Shown piece after piece: positions 55,094 through 63,631 of a stretch of DNA of 64,000 bases. The position numbers were made by a program, and so were the translations under genes. The stretch lies in contig CAIRYK010000047.1 of the NCBI GenBank assembly GCA_903882805.1, positions 41,421 through 105,420 of the forward strand. Direction: 5' to 3'. The notes under the pieces were generated by a model, which did no database searches, was not told where the DNA came from, and was given only the letters and a program-made list of their open reading frames with translations. Each line of letters opens with the position of its first letter. Within the stretch, counting starts at the first letter, position 1. This DNA comes from an uncultured Bacteroidota bacterium (GTDB taxonomy: Bacteria > Bacteroidota > Bacteroidia > Chitinophagales > Chitinophagaceae).

Positions 55094-55929
55094 GATTTAA
55101 TATCTTTCTTATTGAAGTACAATATAGTAGCCGTAACAAAACCCACAGTATAACCCACCAACACCATTGCCGACCGACCTATAGCTGCATAAGGAACCGG
55201 ATCATCGAAAAACCCTTTCCAGCCTATCATGTGGGTGGTAAACAAATAAGGCTTAATGATATTGAACAAAGGCAACTCCAGATTTGACAATATAGTAAGC
55301 ACTACTACCATCCCCATTGTGGTCATAATAGGTCCTATAGAATTATCTGCAAAAGCAGAGAGGAACAACGAGAGGGCAGCTATAGTAGTCATAGCCAATG
55401 TAGCAAACCCAAATGCAGCCACATAGCGCCACATAATGTCGTTTTTCAGTATCAGCACAAACGCATCGCTTTTCATATTAATCATATCGCCGGGGCCAAA
55501 CAGCAGCAACGATAAAAACAACGCCACGATAGCCAACCATACTATAAGCAATATAGTGTAAATAACACTACTGATAAACTTGACCAGCACCAGCCGAGAC
55601 CGAGCAATGGGCTTAGTGAGTAGCAACCGTAATACGCCCAGATTGGCCTCGCCGGCAAGCGCGTCGCCAGCCACAAGCGCCACCAGCAGTGGTATGTGTA
55701 TGAGCAGCGACTGCAAAATGATGTAGGTAACCAGATAGCCGTTGAGTATATGCCCCTGAATATCGAACTGCTCCGACACCCCCTGCATACCGAACGCAAT
55801 AAAATCGCGACCACCCGATAGCATAGCCAGCTGTATGATAAACGTAATAGCGGTAACAATACCGAAACTAATATAGGTGCGCGGCCGCTTGAAAATCTTG
55901 TATAATTCTATTCTGAGCAGACTGATCAT
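55090..55929 (-). CDS. ABC-2 type transporter permease
   Basis: The frame is open to 56028, but the ATG at 55929 (MISLLRIELYKIFKRPRTYI) matches the family start and overlaps the ATPase stop by four bases; 279 aa. Six hydrophobic segments and the ABC-2 LLTKPIARSRLVLVKFISSV loop are visible. It moves an unknown substrate out of the cytoplasm together with the ATPase gene upstream. The LolA-like gene overlaps its 3' end. Confidence 0.9.
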   Translation of the reverse strand: MISLLRIELYKIFKRPRTYISFGIVTAITFIIQLAMLSGGRDFIAFGMQGVSEQFDIQGHILNGYLVTYIILQSLLIHIPLLVALVAGDALAGEANLGVLRLLLTKPIARSRLVLVKFISSVIYTILLIVWLAIVALFLSLLLFGPGDMINMKSDAFVLILKNDIMWRYVAAFGFATLAMTTIAALSLFLSAFADNSIGPIMTTMGMVVVLTILSNLELPLFNIIKPYLFTTHMIGWKGFFDDPVPYAAIGRSAMVLVGYTVGFVTATILYFNKKDIKS

Positions 55930-56849
55930 TTTGTTGCGGTTGTTTCGGTTGTGAGCGATAAAAAGTAGGCTTCCAGCGAGTGTTTCGAACGTATTTCCTG
56001 TACCCTTATGCCGTTCTCCACCATCCATTTATTAAAATCGGGTGTTCTGTTTACATTCATCTTCATCGTAAATGCGCCTGCTTTACAGACTTGAAGATGC
56101 CCTCCCCAGCCCGACTGCATTATTTTACTTTTCAGCCCTTCGTCGGGCGCGCACTCTATTTCTATCAGCGTTTCGTCGGGGTTAAGTAGTTCGCTCACAG
56201 GCCCCTCCACTATCTTTTTACCTTTGTTCAGCACTATCATGCGCGTGGCCACATGCTCTATCTCATACAGCAGGTGCGACGATATGAGTATTGTTTTGCC
56301 ATGGTCTTTGCTCAGCGACAATATTAGCGCACGCATCTCGGCAATGCCCTGTGGATCCAGACCGTTGGTTGGTTCGTCTAGTATCAGCAGGTCGGGCTGG
56401 TGCACCGTGGCTATGGCTATACCCAGCCGCTGCTTCATACCCTGCGAATAGGCTTTCACCTTGTCGTTCTCTCGGCCTTTCAGGCCCACCATTTCTATCA
56501 CCTCGTGCAGGCGCGCCGGCTTTATGTGTTTGTCACTGAGCGCTGCAAATATTTTCAGATTGTCCCAACCCGACAGGTAGCCATACATATCCGGTCGCTC
56601 TATTATGGCGCCTATGTTTTTCAGTAAGTGTCGCTTGCTGTTGTCAAACTCCTGTCCGTTGATGAAAATTTGCCCGCTGTCGGGAAAGATGAGGCCCAGC
56701 AACATGCGCATGGTAGTGCTCTTACCAGCGCCATTCTGGCCAAGAAAACCATACACATCGCCATGCCTTATAGTGAACGACAGATTGTCTACGGCTTTAA
56801 AACTTTTGAACGATTTCGCTAATCCCCGGGTCTCTATTATTGGTTCCAA
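55926..56849 (-). CDS. ABC transporter ATP-binding protein
   Basis: 307 aa. Walker A GQNGAGKSTTMRMLL (~37-51), Q-loop GAIIERPDMYGYLSG, signature AYSQGMKQRLGIAIA, Walker B LLILDEPTNGLDPQGIAEMR and H-loop ILISSHLLYEIEHVAT. It has a C-terminal extension of about 85 residues, as in the CcmA/drug-exporter type. First gene of a three-gene overlapping operon (ATPase, ABC-2 permease, LolA-like carrier). Confidence 0.94.
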   Translation of the reverse strand: MEPIIETRGLAKSFKSFKAVDNLSFTIRHGDVYGFLGQNGAGKSTTMRMLLGLIFPDSGQIFINGQEFDNSKRHLLKNIGAIIERPDMYGYLSGWDNLKIFAALSDKHIKPARLHEVIEMVGLKGRENDKVKAYSQGMKQRLGIAIATVHQPDLLILDEPTNGLDPQGIAEMRALILSLSKDHGKTILISSHLLYEIEHVATRMIVLNKGKKIVEGPVSELLNPDETLIEIECAPDEGLKSKIMQSGWGGHLQVCKAGAFTMKMNVNRTPDFNKWMVENGIRVQEIRSKHSLEAYFLSLTTETTATK

Positions 56850-57115
56850 AAGTATATTTTAATGTGTAAAGGTACTGCCATACTGTATTCTACGCGTATT
56901 TAGCGCATTCATTTTGTGTTAATAAAGGTTAATTTATTAGGCAAGCTCCTAGCCTAAATCAGTTGCTAATAACGGACGTGTAACCATCGCCTGTGCGGCT
57001 TTGAGCGGCACAGCGCCAAACTGGCCTCACAGCATTTCTCAACCACTGGTTAGGCAGTTTAGTACGATTTAGCTGATCTACATTTTTAATAGGTAAGCAT
57101 ACATAAAATTGAGTA

Positions 57116-57155
57116 CACAGATTTGCCAACTTTTCAAAAAGTTGCCAAATCTGTG
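57116..57155. repeat. 19-bp inverted repeat, two-base loop
   Basis: CACAGATTTGCCAACTTTT (57116-57134) and AAAAGTTGCCAAATCTGTG (57137-57155) pair with one central mismatch; a cruciform-prone palindrome. Confidence 0.8.
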
Positions 57156-57199
57156 AAATACCCGTTCTTTTTCACTCAATTTGTTGAGATACGCAACAT

Positions 57200-57231
57200 C
57201 ACCCTCTCCCTTGGAGAGGGCTGGGGTGAGG
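57200..57231 (+). repeat. CACCCTCTCC-GGGTGAGG repeat, copy 2
   Basis: CACCCTCTCCCTTGGAGAGG followed by GCTGGGGTGAGG. CCCTCTCC pairs with GGAGAGGG. It is in the same orientation as copy 1 at 54239-54270; the two flank the ABC operon. Confidence 0.75.
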
Positions 57232-57265
57232 CAAATCATCTACTCCACCTTATCCCAATAACCGG

Positions 57266-57273
57266 TAATTTTG
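57266..57273 (+). promoter_or_regulatory. -7 box TAATTTTG, near-leaderless
   Basis: TAATTTTG followed by CCGCC and then the aat ATG, only five bases later; the transcript would begin at or next to the start codon. Confidence 0.55.
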
Positions 57274-57278
57274 CCGCC

Positions 57279-57932
57279 ATGCCGCTATACCTCCTCGACG
57301 ACGATATATGGTTTCCACCCGTGCACTTGTCCATGCCCGACGGCTTGCTGGCCATAGGCGGCGATCTTAGCGTCGATCGCTTGCTGCTGGCCTATCGCAG
57401 CGGTATTTTTCCGTGGTACAATCCCGACGATGAAGCCCCGCTGTGGTGGTCGCCCGACCCGCGCTTTGTGCTATACCCCCACGAACTTAAGGTGAGCAAA
57501 AGCATGAGGCAAATCATCAAAAAACAACATTTCGAATACCGCTCTAACACAGCTTTTGAAGCCGTGACACGCAATTGCCAGTCTGTACCCCGCGATGGCC
57601 AGCCCGGCACCTGGATAAGCGACGACATAGTAGCCGCATATACCCAACTGCACCGCATGGGCTACGCCCACAGCGCCGAGGCATGGCGCAATGGCACACT
57701 GGTAGGCGGACTATACGGCATAAAGCTCGGCAATCTGTTCTTTGGCGAAAGCATGTTTAGCCTCGAAAGCAATGCCAGCAAATTTGCCTTCATCAGCATG
57801 GTAACCCAACTACGCGAGCAAGGCATACAGCTTATAGACTGTCAGGTACACACTCCACACCTCGAAAGCCTTGGCGCACGCATGATACCGCGCGAGACAT
57901 TTATTGACATCTTGGAGAACGAGCTTGGGTAG
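57279..57932 (+). CDS. aat: Leucyl/phenylalanyl-tRNA-protein transferase
   Basis: The frame is open from 57123 through an inverted repeat, but homology begins at the ATG 57279 (MPLYLLDDDIWFPPVHLSMP), 217 aa. Motifs: GLLAIGGDLSVDRLLLAYRS, GIFPWYNPDDEAPLWWSPDP, GTWISDDIVAAYTQLHRMGY, AHSAEAWRNGTLVGGLYGIK, FFGESMFSLESNASK. It adds Leu or Phe to N-terminal Arg/Lys, marking proteins for the N-end rule pathway through ClpS. It ends 35 bases before a convergent gene. Confidence 0.95.
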   Translation: MPLYLLDDDIWFPPVHLSMPDGLLAIGGDLSVDRLLLAYRSGIFPWYNPDDEAPLWWSPDPRFVLYPHELKVSKSMRQIIKKQHFEYRSNTAFEAVTRNCQSVPRDGQPGTWISDDIVAAYTQLHRMGYAHSAEAWRNGTLVGGLYGIKLGNLFFGESMFSLESNASKFAFISMVTQLREQGIQLIDCQVHTPHLESLGARMIPRETFIDILENELG

Positions 57933-57967
57933 GTAATAAGGCCGCGCAGGTTGAATAACCGGCTGCA

Positions 57968-59662
57968 CTATTTTATCACCGCCAATTTCTTAACTACCAT
58001 ATGCCCATCTCCTAAAACAATAGTGCATTGGTACATACCCGGTGCATAATGAGCTATTGGGAAAACCGTATTTGTACCTGTAAGCGAAATTTTATCTATC
58101 AGCCTGCCGGTTATGTCATACACATAGGCTGCCGAATTTTCTACAAATGGAGTTGGCGATGCGATTGTGCATTCGTAAGTAGCCGGATTCGGGAAAAGGG
58201 CCACGTCATAATTCTTGATTACATGCGTACGCTCCGACAGTGTTCCTTCCGGCGGCCTAATGCAGAACGCGGTGTCATACTTGTATTTTCCAATGAAAGA
58301 GCCAGAAATAGCTGTTATAGATAGCGTATCCCGGCCCACAGGAATGGTAACCCAATACCTTTGTGTTCCGGCAACAACCAGATTGCCCTGATTATCAACG
58401 GTAATTCCATAAAACCCATCATAGCCTGTGGTTAAAAGATCACTTGTCAGGTAGGTACCAGAGGTATCATAGCCGGCAATAAACAACCCCACATCTGCAG
58501 TAGGCATAAGTAATGTATCTGTGCCAAATGTCATATTGTTGCCAATGTAGCCCGTTATCCAAACATGACCGCAGAGATCAACCGCTATGTCAGTAGCTTC
58601 ATTATCTGCAGTTGTTCCCCATCCAACAGCAGCATTTGCCCAAAGGAAATTGCCTGCTGAGTCGTATTTGGCCATATAAAAATCATCAGTCGTAATCCGT
58701 GTCATGCCTGCCATGTATATATTCTCATTCATATCAAGCGCTACGTTCGAACTGATAATTCTGTAAAATGTTGCGTATTTTCGGGCAAACCCAATGGATC
58801 CATTATGATCCATTTTTGCCAGTGCATAATTTTCATGTCGTGTATATGAATAAATAGAATCAACCAATCGAACGCCACCCAGGTAAATAGTATCCGACAT
58901 ATCCCGAATTGCCATATAGATATTTCCGACCGGCGAAACTGCTAATCCTGCTGTCATATCTGTATTCCTTCCGCCAATCGCTTTTGCCCATTTCACATTC
59001 CCATTATTATCATATTTCGCAACAAAAATATCAGTCGTAGCGCCTGTTGGATCATGGTTTACCAAAGTGAAGGTATCGACCGCCATAGTAGTCCTCTTGA
59101 ATTCTGAAGAAATATAAACATTACCCGAGTCATCCAGACCAACAAAACCGTGGTTGGGCAAAGTCGTTATTGTCAGATCTGTATACCCTCCTACATTCTT
59201 AGTCCACAGAACAGTACCTGTGGGCGATACTTTTGACAAAAAATACATTTTCTTATAAGAAGGATTCAGTAATCTATACGAGCCAAAAATACAGATACTA
59301 CTATCGTATGCGCCAAGAACGTACGTATTACCTTGTTTGTCTGCCGCTATGCCTACGGCGCTGGAGTTGGTACTATCGGCTGCTATCGCCCACAGGTAAT
59401 GCCCTGTAGCGCTTGCCTTTGCCAATGTCAACATATTGTAATAGGCCGGATTTGAAATTGTATAGGATCCAAAGCTCACGGCAGGCCCGGAACACTGTGT
59501 CGCAGTATACAAATTTCCTGCGGAATCTGATTTAACCATCCAGCCCATACAATGGCCTCCTGAATTGACCAAGCCCCATTGCCACCCTGTTTGTGCCCTA
59601 AGGTCATTGACAAACAGTAGATTTAAAATCAGTAATAATGTAATAATTGATGTGTTTTTCAT
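57968..59662 (-). CDS. Secreted beta-propeller-like protein with T9SS sorting domain
   Basis: 564 aa. Signal peptide (MKNTSIITLLLILNLLFVND). The body has recurring blades of the form DSAGNLYTATQ, DKQGNTYVLGAYDSS, DDSGNVYISSEF, FVAKYDNNGNVKWAKAIGG, DMNENIYMAGMT, VDLCGHVWITGYIGNN and DNQGNLVVAGTQ, like SBBP/propeller repeats. The last ~80 residues (VALFPNPATYECTIAS ... YAPGMYQCTIV) are a T9SS type A sorting domain. Probably exported and surface-bound; activity unknown. Confidence 0.85.
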   Translation of the reverse strand: MKNTSIITLLLILNLLFVNDLRAQTGWQWGLVNSGGHCMGWMVKSDSAGNLYTATQCSGPAVSFGSYTISNPAYYNMLTLAKASATGHYLWAIAADSTNSSAVGIAADKQGNTYVLGAYDSSICIFGSYRLLNPSYKKMYFLSKVSPTGTVLWTKNVGGYTDLTITTLPNHGFVGLDDSGNVYISSEFKRTTMAVDTFTLVNHDPTGATTDIFVAKYDNNGNVKWAKAIGGRNTDMTAGLAVSPVGNIYMAIRDMSDTIYLGGVRLVDSIYSYTRHENYALAKMDHNGSIGFARKYATFYRIISSNVALDMNENIYMAGMTRITTDDFYMAKYDSAGNFLWANAAVGWGTTADNEATDIAVDLCGHVWITGYIGNNMTFGTDTLLMPTADVGLFIAGYDTSGTYLTSDLLTTGYDGFYGITVDNQGNLVVAGTQRYWVTIPVGRDTLSITAISGSFIGKYKYDTAFCIRPPEGTLSERTHVIKNYDVALFPNPATYECTIASPTPFVENSAAYVYDITGRLIDKISLTGTNTVFPIAHYAPGMYQCTIVLGDGHMVVKKLAVIK

Positions 59663-59898
59663 AAAAAGGATATCAAATGTTTAGAAATATACCACCGGAG
59701 GTATTCAAGCATACCCAATATTTGATTACCCCAACGGGCGGCTACAAATACCAGACAAGCCTGTTGCCGGTTCGCCTTTTAAAGATAATAATTTAATATG
59801 AAATTATATTTTTTTCCTGAGAAAAAATTAGTGAAACCAAGTTTGTCACTGGGTGAAACGTAGCGATTGGACGAGGCCCGCTTCGGCCTTGTCCTAGG

Positions 59899-59967
59899 AA
59901 GCGTCTCGCTTCTGGCAAGCGGGACGCTTGCATATGTGAGGACGAAGCGGGACGCTTAGACCAGTGG
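59899..59967. repeat. AAGCG-CGCTT palindromes with ACCAGT tail
   Basis: AAGCGTCTCGCTT (59899-59911) and AAGCGGGACGCTT (59917-59929) pair with one mismatch; the second half recurs as GAAGCGGGACGCTTAGACCA with GTGG at 59944-59967. Related sequences lie at 61278-61324 and 62323-62344. Confidence 0.75.
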
Positions 59968-60004
59968 AAAATCAAAATATTCGAAAAAATGCACATCCAA
60001 ATGT

Positions 60005-60038
60005 GCACTTTATACTATTTTTGCACAAAATAAAGTGC
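60005..60038 (+). promoter_or_regulatory. Promoter inside a 9-bp dyad before the ATPase gene
   Basis: GCACTTTAT (60005-60013) and ATAAAGTGC (60030-60038) are perfect inverted arms around a -7 box TATTTTTG (60016-60023). A second palindrome TGCACAT-CCAA-ATGTGCA (59990-60007) overlaps the left arm. The GTG start codon is at 60040. The layout suits a repressor site, target unknown. Confidence 0.6.
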
Positions 60039-60039
60039 A

Positions 60040-61233
60040 GTGTTACAACTATTAGAACAATCTCAGCATTTACTGACGCATATACCCCTAACATTCAAGC
60101 GGTATTTATTCGACCAGATAAAGTGGAATAATAGACTGATAGGCGTAAAAGGCGCGAGAGGCACCGGCAAAACCACTATGCTGCTGCAATGGCTAAAAAT
60201 GCAAAACCTACCCGTAACTCAGGCTGCCTACTTTTCATTAGATGATCTATACTTTTCGCACAACTACCTTAAAGAAACCATACGTAACTTCTACCTGCAA
60301 GGCGGTAAAATATTAGTACTCGACGAGGTACATAAATACCCCAACTGGTCGGCGGAAATAAAAAATTGTTACGACTTTTTCCCCGACCTTAAAATCATAT
60401 TCACCGGTTCATCCGTTATCGATATTTCTAAGCAGGAAGGCGACCTAAGCAGGCGCGCCCTGATCTATGAATTGCCCGGACTATCGTACCGCGAATACCT
60501 ATCTATGAAAGGTATAATACACATGCCCGCCATAGACCTTGAAAACCTATTGACCAATGCCGCTGATTATAAAAACCAACTACCTGCCGATTTTAGACCG
60601 TTGAAACACTTTAACGACTACCTCCGGTTTGGGTACTACCCCTTTGCATTGGAAGACACCGATAGCGCACACCAGCGAATTAATCAGTTAGTACGCACAA
60701 TTGTAGAATACGACATGGCCGAGCTAAAGGAGTTTGATATAAGAAATGCCAAAAAGCTACTGCAACTGATTTATGTAATAGCACAGCAAGTACCCTTCAA
60801 ACCCAACATTACAGCACTGGCGGAAAAAACGGGCATTAACCGAAATTCACTAAACAGCTACCTCTACTATTTGGAGCAGGCAAAAATATTATCGCTGCTC
60901 TACCCCGCCGGCATAAGCACAGCTAAACTACAAAAACCCGAAAAAATATACCTCAACAACACCAACCTACTATTTGCACTCTCAGAAGAAGCTGCCGAAC
61001 AGGGAGCAGTAAGGGAGACTTTCTTCCTATCTCAACTGGCTGCAAACCATACCGTGCAGATGCCTAAACAGGGCGATTTTTTAGTTAACAAAAAATACAC
61101 CTTTGAAGTAGGCGGCAAAAACAAAACCGAAGCCCAAATAAAAGGCATCAACCATGCATTTGTAGTACGCGACGATATAGAAACACCGGTGGGTAATAAT
61201 TTGCCGTTGTGGATGTTTGGGGGGATGTGTTAG
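60040..61233 (+). CDS. AAA ATPase with DUF4143 domain
   Basis: 397 aa with a GTG start just after the dyad. Walker A GVKGARGTGKTTMLLQ (~36-50), Walker B KILVLDEVHKYPNW, sensor IIFTGSSVIDI, and YELPGLSYREYLSM typical of the AAA_14 group; the C-terminal part (ALAEKTGINRNSLNSYLYYL, KIYLNNTNLLFAL, NKKYTFEVGGKNKT) is the DUF4143 segment with a winged helix and a degenerate nuclease-like end. Function unknown in general; such genes are spread by transfer and often occur in many copies per genome. Confidence 0.9.
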   Translation: MLQLLEQSQHLLTHIPLTFKRYLFDQIKWNNRLIGVKGARGTGKTTMLLQWLKMQNLPVTQAAYFSLDDLYFSHNYLKETIRNFYLQGGKILVLDEVHKYPNWSAEIKNCYDFFPDLKIIFTGSSVIDISKQEGDLSRRALIYELPGLSYREYLSMKGIIHMPAIDLENLLTNAADYKNQLPADFRPLKHFNDYLRFGYYPFALEDTDSAHQRINQLVRTIVEYDMAELKEFDIRNAKKLLQLIYVIAQQVPFKPNITALAEKTGINRNSLNSYLYYLEQAKILSLLYPAGISTAKLQKPEKIYLNNTNLLFALSEEAAEQGAVRETFFLSQLAANHTVQMPKQGDFLVNKKYTFEVGGKNKTEAQIKGINHAFVVRDDIETPVGNNLPLWMFGGMC

Positions 61234-61277
61234 GTGGTGCAGATATTGAAGCACCGCCGCCTACTCTCACTGATCAA

Positions 61278-61324
61278 AATAATCCCACTAGTCGAAGCGA
61301 ACCTCTTCGACCAGTGGGATTATT
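61278..61324. repeat. Long interrupted inverted repeat after ATPase gene
   Basis: AATAATCCCACT-AG-TCGAAG (61278-61297) pairs with CTTCGA-CC-AGTGGGATTATT (61305-61324), loop CGAACCT. It probably terminates the ATPase transcript; the inner part belongs to the AAGCG/ACCAGT family. Confidence 0.8.
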
Positions 61325-61401
61325 GACGCGTACAAAAACAATAGTTATGCCACTGAAATGGGCGGCATTCTTAGTAATATGCAACTAGTAAATGGAGATG
61401 A

Positions 61402-62202
61402 CTAAGTTGTCTTCTTCTGTTGTCTTTCCGACTTGTAGTCGAACAACTTCGAGTACTCTTGTACATACTTACCTTTATGAAACTTCCATTTGGGCTGTAT
61501 GTCAAACAGCTCGATAAAGTGGTCTCCTGACATTGATGGACCGTAGCCTATAAACAACATAGTCAAGATAATATCATAAGTTCTAAATGTAGCTTGGTTG
61601 ATGTCTGCCAACATCTTAGCTGTTTCAAAACCAATAGTAGCTCCACTGGCGTACCGAGCTAACTGTTCATCAAGTTGTTTTTTTGACGGATGAACGTAGG
61701 CGCAAGCCTTATAGAATATATCTTTAACCTCGTCTTTAAATTGCTTGTCAAGCGAGGCATCAAACGGAGTATTAATGCGGTCTATAACCTCAATAGATGC
61801 ATTGGGTATATCTGATTGAAGATATTCAGTTTTGATGGTAAGTGGTGCACCCATTTTCTCCATGTCAACAACTAAGTATTTGGTCGTCATCTCAAGCAAA
61901 TACCGAAGTTCCCTTTTTGCCATGTTGTGAATACCATTTTTAACCAGTTCGCGAATCCCTACAATAGATTGAAATAAGTCATCAGAACTATTTATGCTGG
62001 GAAACTCTTCGTAGATATGACTTGCTCTGGATGAGTAAAACCGCATTGTTCTAATAGTATTTATAGCGTCAAGTGAAAAGTCAGAAAGATACTTAAGTCC
62101 TTCTTTAAACTGCTGGCTATCCATGACTGTTTTATGTTGAGCCTGCTTTTCTTCTAAGTCATTTTTCAGTTGTGCTGCAAGCTGCTCAAAGTAATCATCC
62201 AT
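61402..62202 (-). CDS. Orphan helical cytoplasmic protein
   Basis: 266 aa, ATG at 62202 (MDDYFEQLAAQLKNDLEEKQ). No signal peptide or membrane helix; almost entirely predicted helical with a coiled-coil-like start and a basic tail (YKSERQQKKTT). Recognisable local features are IRELVKNGIHNMAKRELRYL (~83-102), FYKACAYVHPSKKQLDEQL (~163-181) and GYGPSMSGDHFIELFDI near 230. I cannot name the family. It sits alone among palindromic repeats with no close partner. Confidence 0.65.
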   Translation of the reverse strand: MDDYFEQLAAQLKNDLEEKQAQHKTVMDSQQFKEGLKYLSDFSLDAINTIRTMRFYSSRASHIYEEFPSINSSDDLFQSIVGIRELVKNGIHNMAKRELRYLLEMTTKYLVVDMEKMGAPLTIKTEYLQSDIPNASIEVIDRINTPFDASLDKQFKDEVKDIFYKACAYVHPSKKQLDEQLARYASGATIGFETAKMLADINQATFRTYDIILTMLFIGYGPSMSGDHFIELFDIQPKWKFHKGKYVQEYSKLFDYKSERQQKKTT

Positions 62203-62322
62203 TTTTCATAGTTTGCTTGAATGTAATAAGGATCCGCTATAAATCCAACATTGCTTTCATCATTTCATCCTGAATTTCTATCTCCTGACTTGTTAAATAA
62301 GCCTACGCTTTCTTCTTTGTTC

Positions 62323-62344
62323 GAAGCGCCCCGCTTCAACCAGT
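62323..62344. repeat. AAGCG-CGCTT palindrome with ACCAGT tail, third copy
   Basis: GAAGCGCCCCGCTTC (62323-62337) followed by AACCAGT; same type as 59899-59967. Confidence 0.65.
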
Positions 62345-62392
62345 TTATCACACACAACAATCCCCCCATGCCCACACTTCCCCATAAACCCC

Positions 62393-62400
62393 TAATTTTG
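62393..62400 (+). promoter_or_regulatory. -7 box TAATTTTG, near-leaderless
   Basis: TAATTTTG, then CCGC, then the ispH ATG at 62405, the same arrangement as before aat. Confidence 0.55.
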
Positions 62401-62404
62401 CCGC

Positions 62405-63631
62405 ATGAAATCTTTTAATGTACCGCAGCAATACCGTAGTCCGCTTATCAATGCTATAAAGCAAAAACGAAAGGGCGATGATAAGATGAAGCGCGATTTT
62501 GCGCCTACTGTTTTAGGTCTTGGTTCGCTGCAGGTAATACTGGCGCGGCACTTCGGGTTTTGCTATGGCGTTGAAAACGCTATCGAGATAGCGTTCCGCG
62601 CCGTTGCCGAAAACGAGGGCAAGCGTATATTTCTGCTCAGCGAAATGATTCATAACCCCGGCGTTAATGCCGATTTGCAGGCTATGGGCATCCGGTTTAT
62701 TATGGACACCAAGGGCAATATGCTCATGGACTGGGACAGCCTTACTGCCGATGATATTGTTATTATTCCGGCTTTTGGCGCTACGCTGGAGATGGAAGCC
62801 CGGCTACGCGCCAAGGGCATAGACCCCACCCACTACGAAACCACCTGCCCGTTTGTAGAAAAGGTATGGAACCGCGCCGGCAAAATAGGCGACGATGGCT
62901 ATACCATAGTGGTGCACGGCAAGCCCGGCCACGAAGAAACACGGGCTACCTTCTCGCACAGTAAGGCGCACACCGCCACGGTGGTGGTAAAAGACATGGC
63001 GCAAACCGAACTGCTGGCGCGCTACATAACCGGCGAGCTGGCACCCGATGGTTTTTATACCGATTTTAGCGGTCAGTATTCCGAGGGATTTGATGTAAGT
63101 AAAGACCTGCAGCGTATAGGTGTGGTCAACCAAACCACCATGCTGGCCACCGAAACCCAGGCCATTGCCGACTACCTGAAACAAACCATCATCAAACACT
63201 ACAACACCACTACAGAAAACACTGGCGAAAGGTTTGCCGAAACCCGCGACACCCTGTGCTACGCCACTAACGACAACCAAAGCGCTGTACTGGGTATGCT
63301 GGAGCACGATGCTGATCTGGCATTGGTGATAGGCGGTTACAATAGTTCCAACACATCACATCTGGTAGAGCTGTGCGAACTGAAACTACCCACCTACTAC
63401 ATCAACGATGAGCATTGCCTGACGAATGAAAATACCATCAGGCATTTTGATATGCACGCACATACCGAGGGCGAAACAACGCCCTACCTGCCAAAGCATG
63501 AACCAATAAAAATAATGATAACCTCCGGCGCCTCGTGCCCCGATGCGTTGGTAGAGCGCGTAATAGAACGCCTTGCAGCCATTACAGGCAATACCGCAGC
63601 GCTGCAAGAGTTGATCTCGGCGTGGCATTAG
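62405..63631 (+). CDS. ispH: 4-hydroxy-3-methylbut-2-enyl diphosphate reductase IspH
   Basis: 408 aa, the longer cyanobacterial/plant-like form. The three cluster Cys are in HFGFCYGVENAIEI, ETTCPFVEKVWNRA and SGASCPDALVERVI; LLSEMIHNPGVN, VHGKPGHEETRATFSH and VIGGYNSSNTSHLVELC are conserved. It reduces HMBPP to IPP and DMAPP, the last step of the MEP pathway. The N-terminus (MKSFNVPQQYRSPLINAIKQ) precedes the core by about 45 residues. Confidence 0.95.
   Translation: MKSFNVPQQYRSPLINAIKQKRKGDDKMKRDFAPTVLGLGSLQVILARHFGFCYGVENAIEIAFRAVAENEGKRIFLLSEMIHNPGVNADLQAMGIRFIMDTKGNMLMDWDSLTADDIVIIPAFGATLEMEARLRAKGIDPTHYETTCPFVEKVWNRAGKIGDDGYTIVVHGKPGHEETRATFSHSKAHTATVVVKDMAQTELLARYITGELAPDGFYTDFSGQYSEGFDVSKDLQRIGVVNQTTMLATETQAIADYLKQTIIKHYNTTTENTGERFAETRDTLCYATNDNQSAVLGMLEHDADLALVIGGYNSSNTSHLVELCELKLPTYYINDEHCLTNENTIRHFDMHAHTEGETTPYLPKHEPIKIMITSGASCPDALVERVIERLAAITGNTAALQELISAWH

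Larger units (their letters stand above)
56850..57278. other. Intergenic region between ABC operon and aat
   Basis: No gene. It contains an inverted repeat (57116-57155), a CACCCTCTCC repeat (57200-57231) and the aat -7 box; nothing distinct is seen in 56850-57110. Confidence 0.5.
59663..60039. other. Intergenic region with AAGCG palindromes and an operator-like dyad
   Basis: No gene. It contains palindromes at 59899-59967, the TGCACAT/ATGTGCA palindrome at 59990-60007 and the dyad described separately. Confidence 0.5.
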
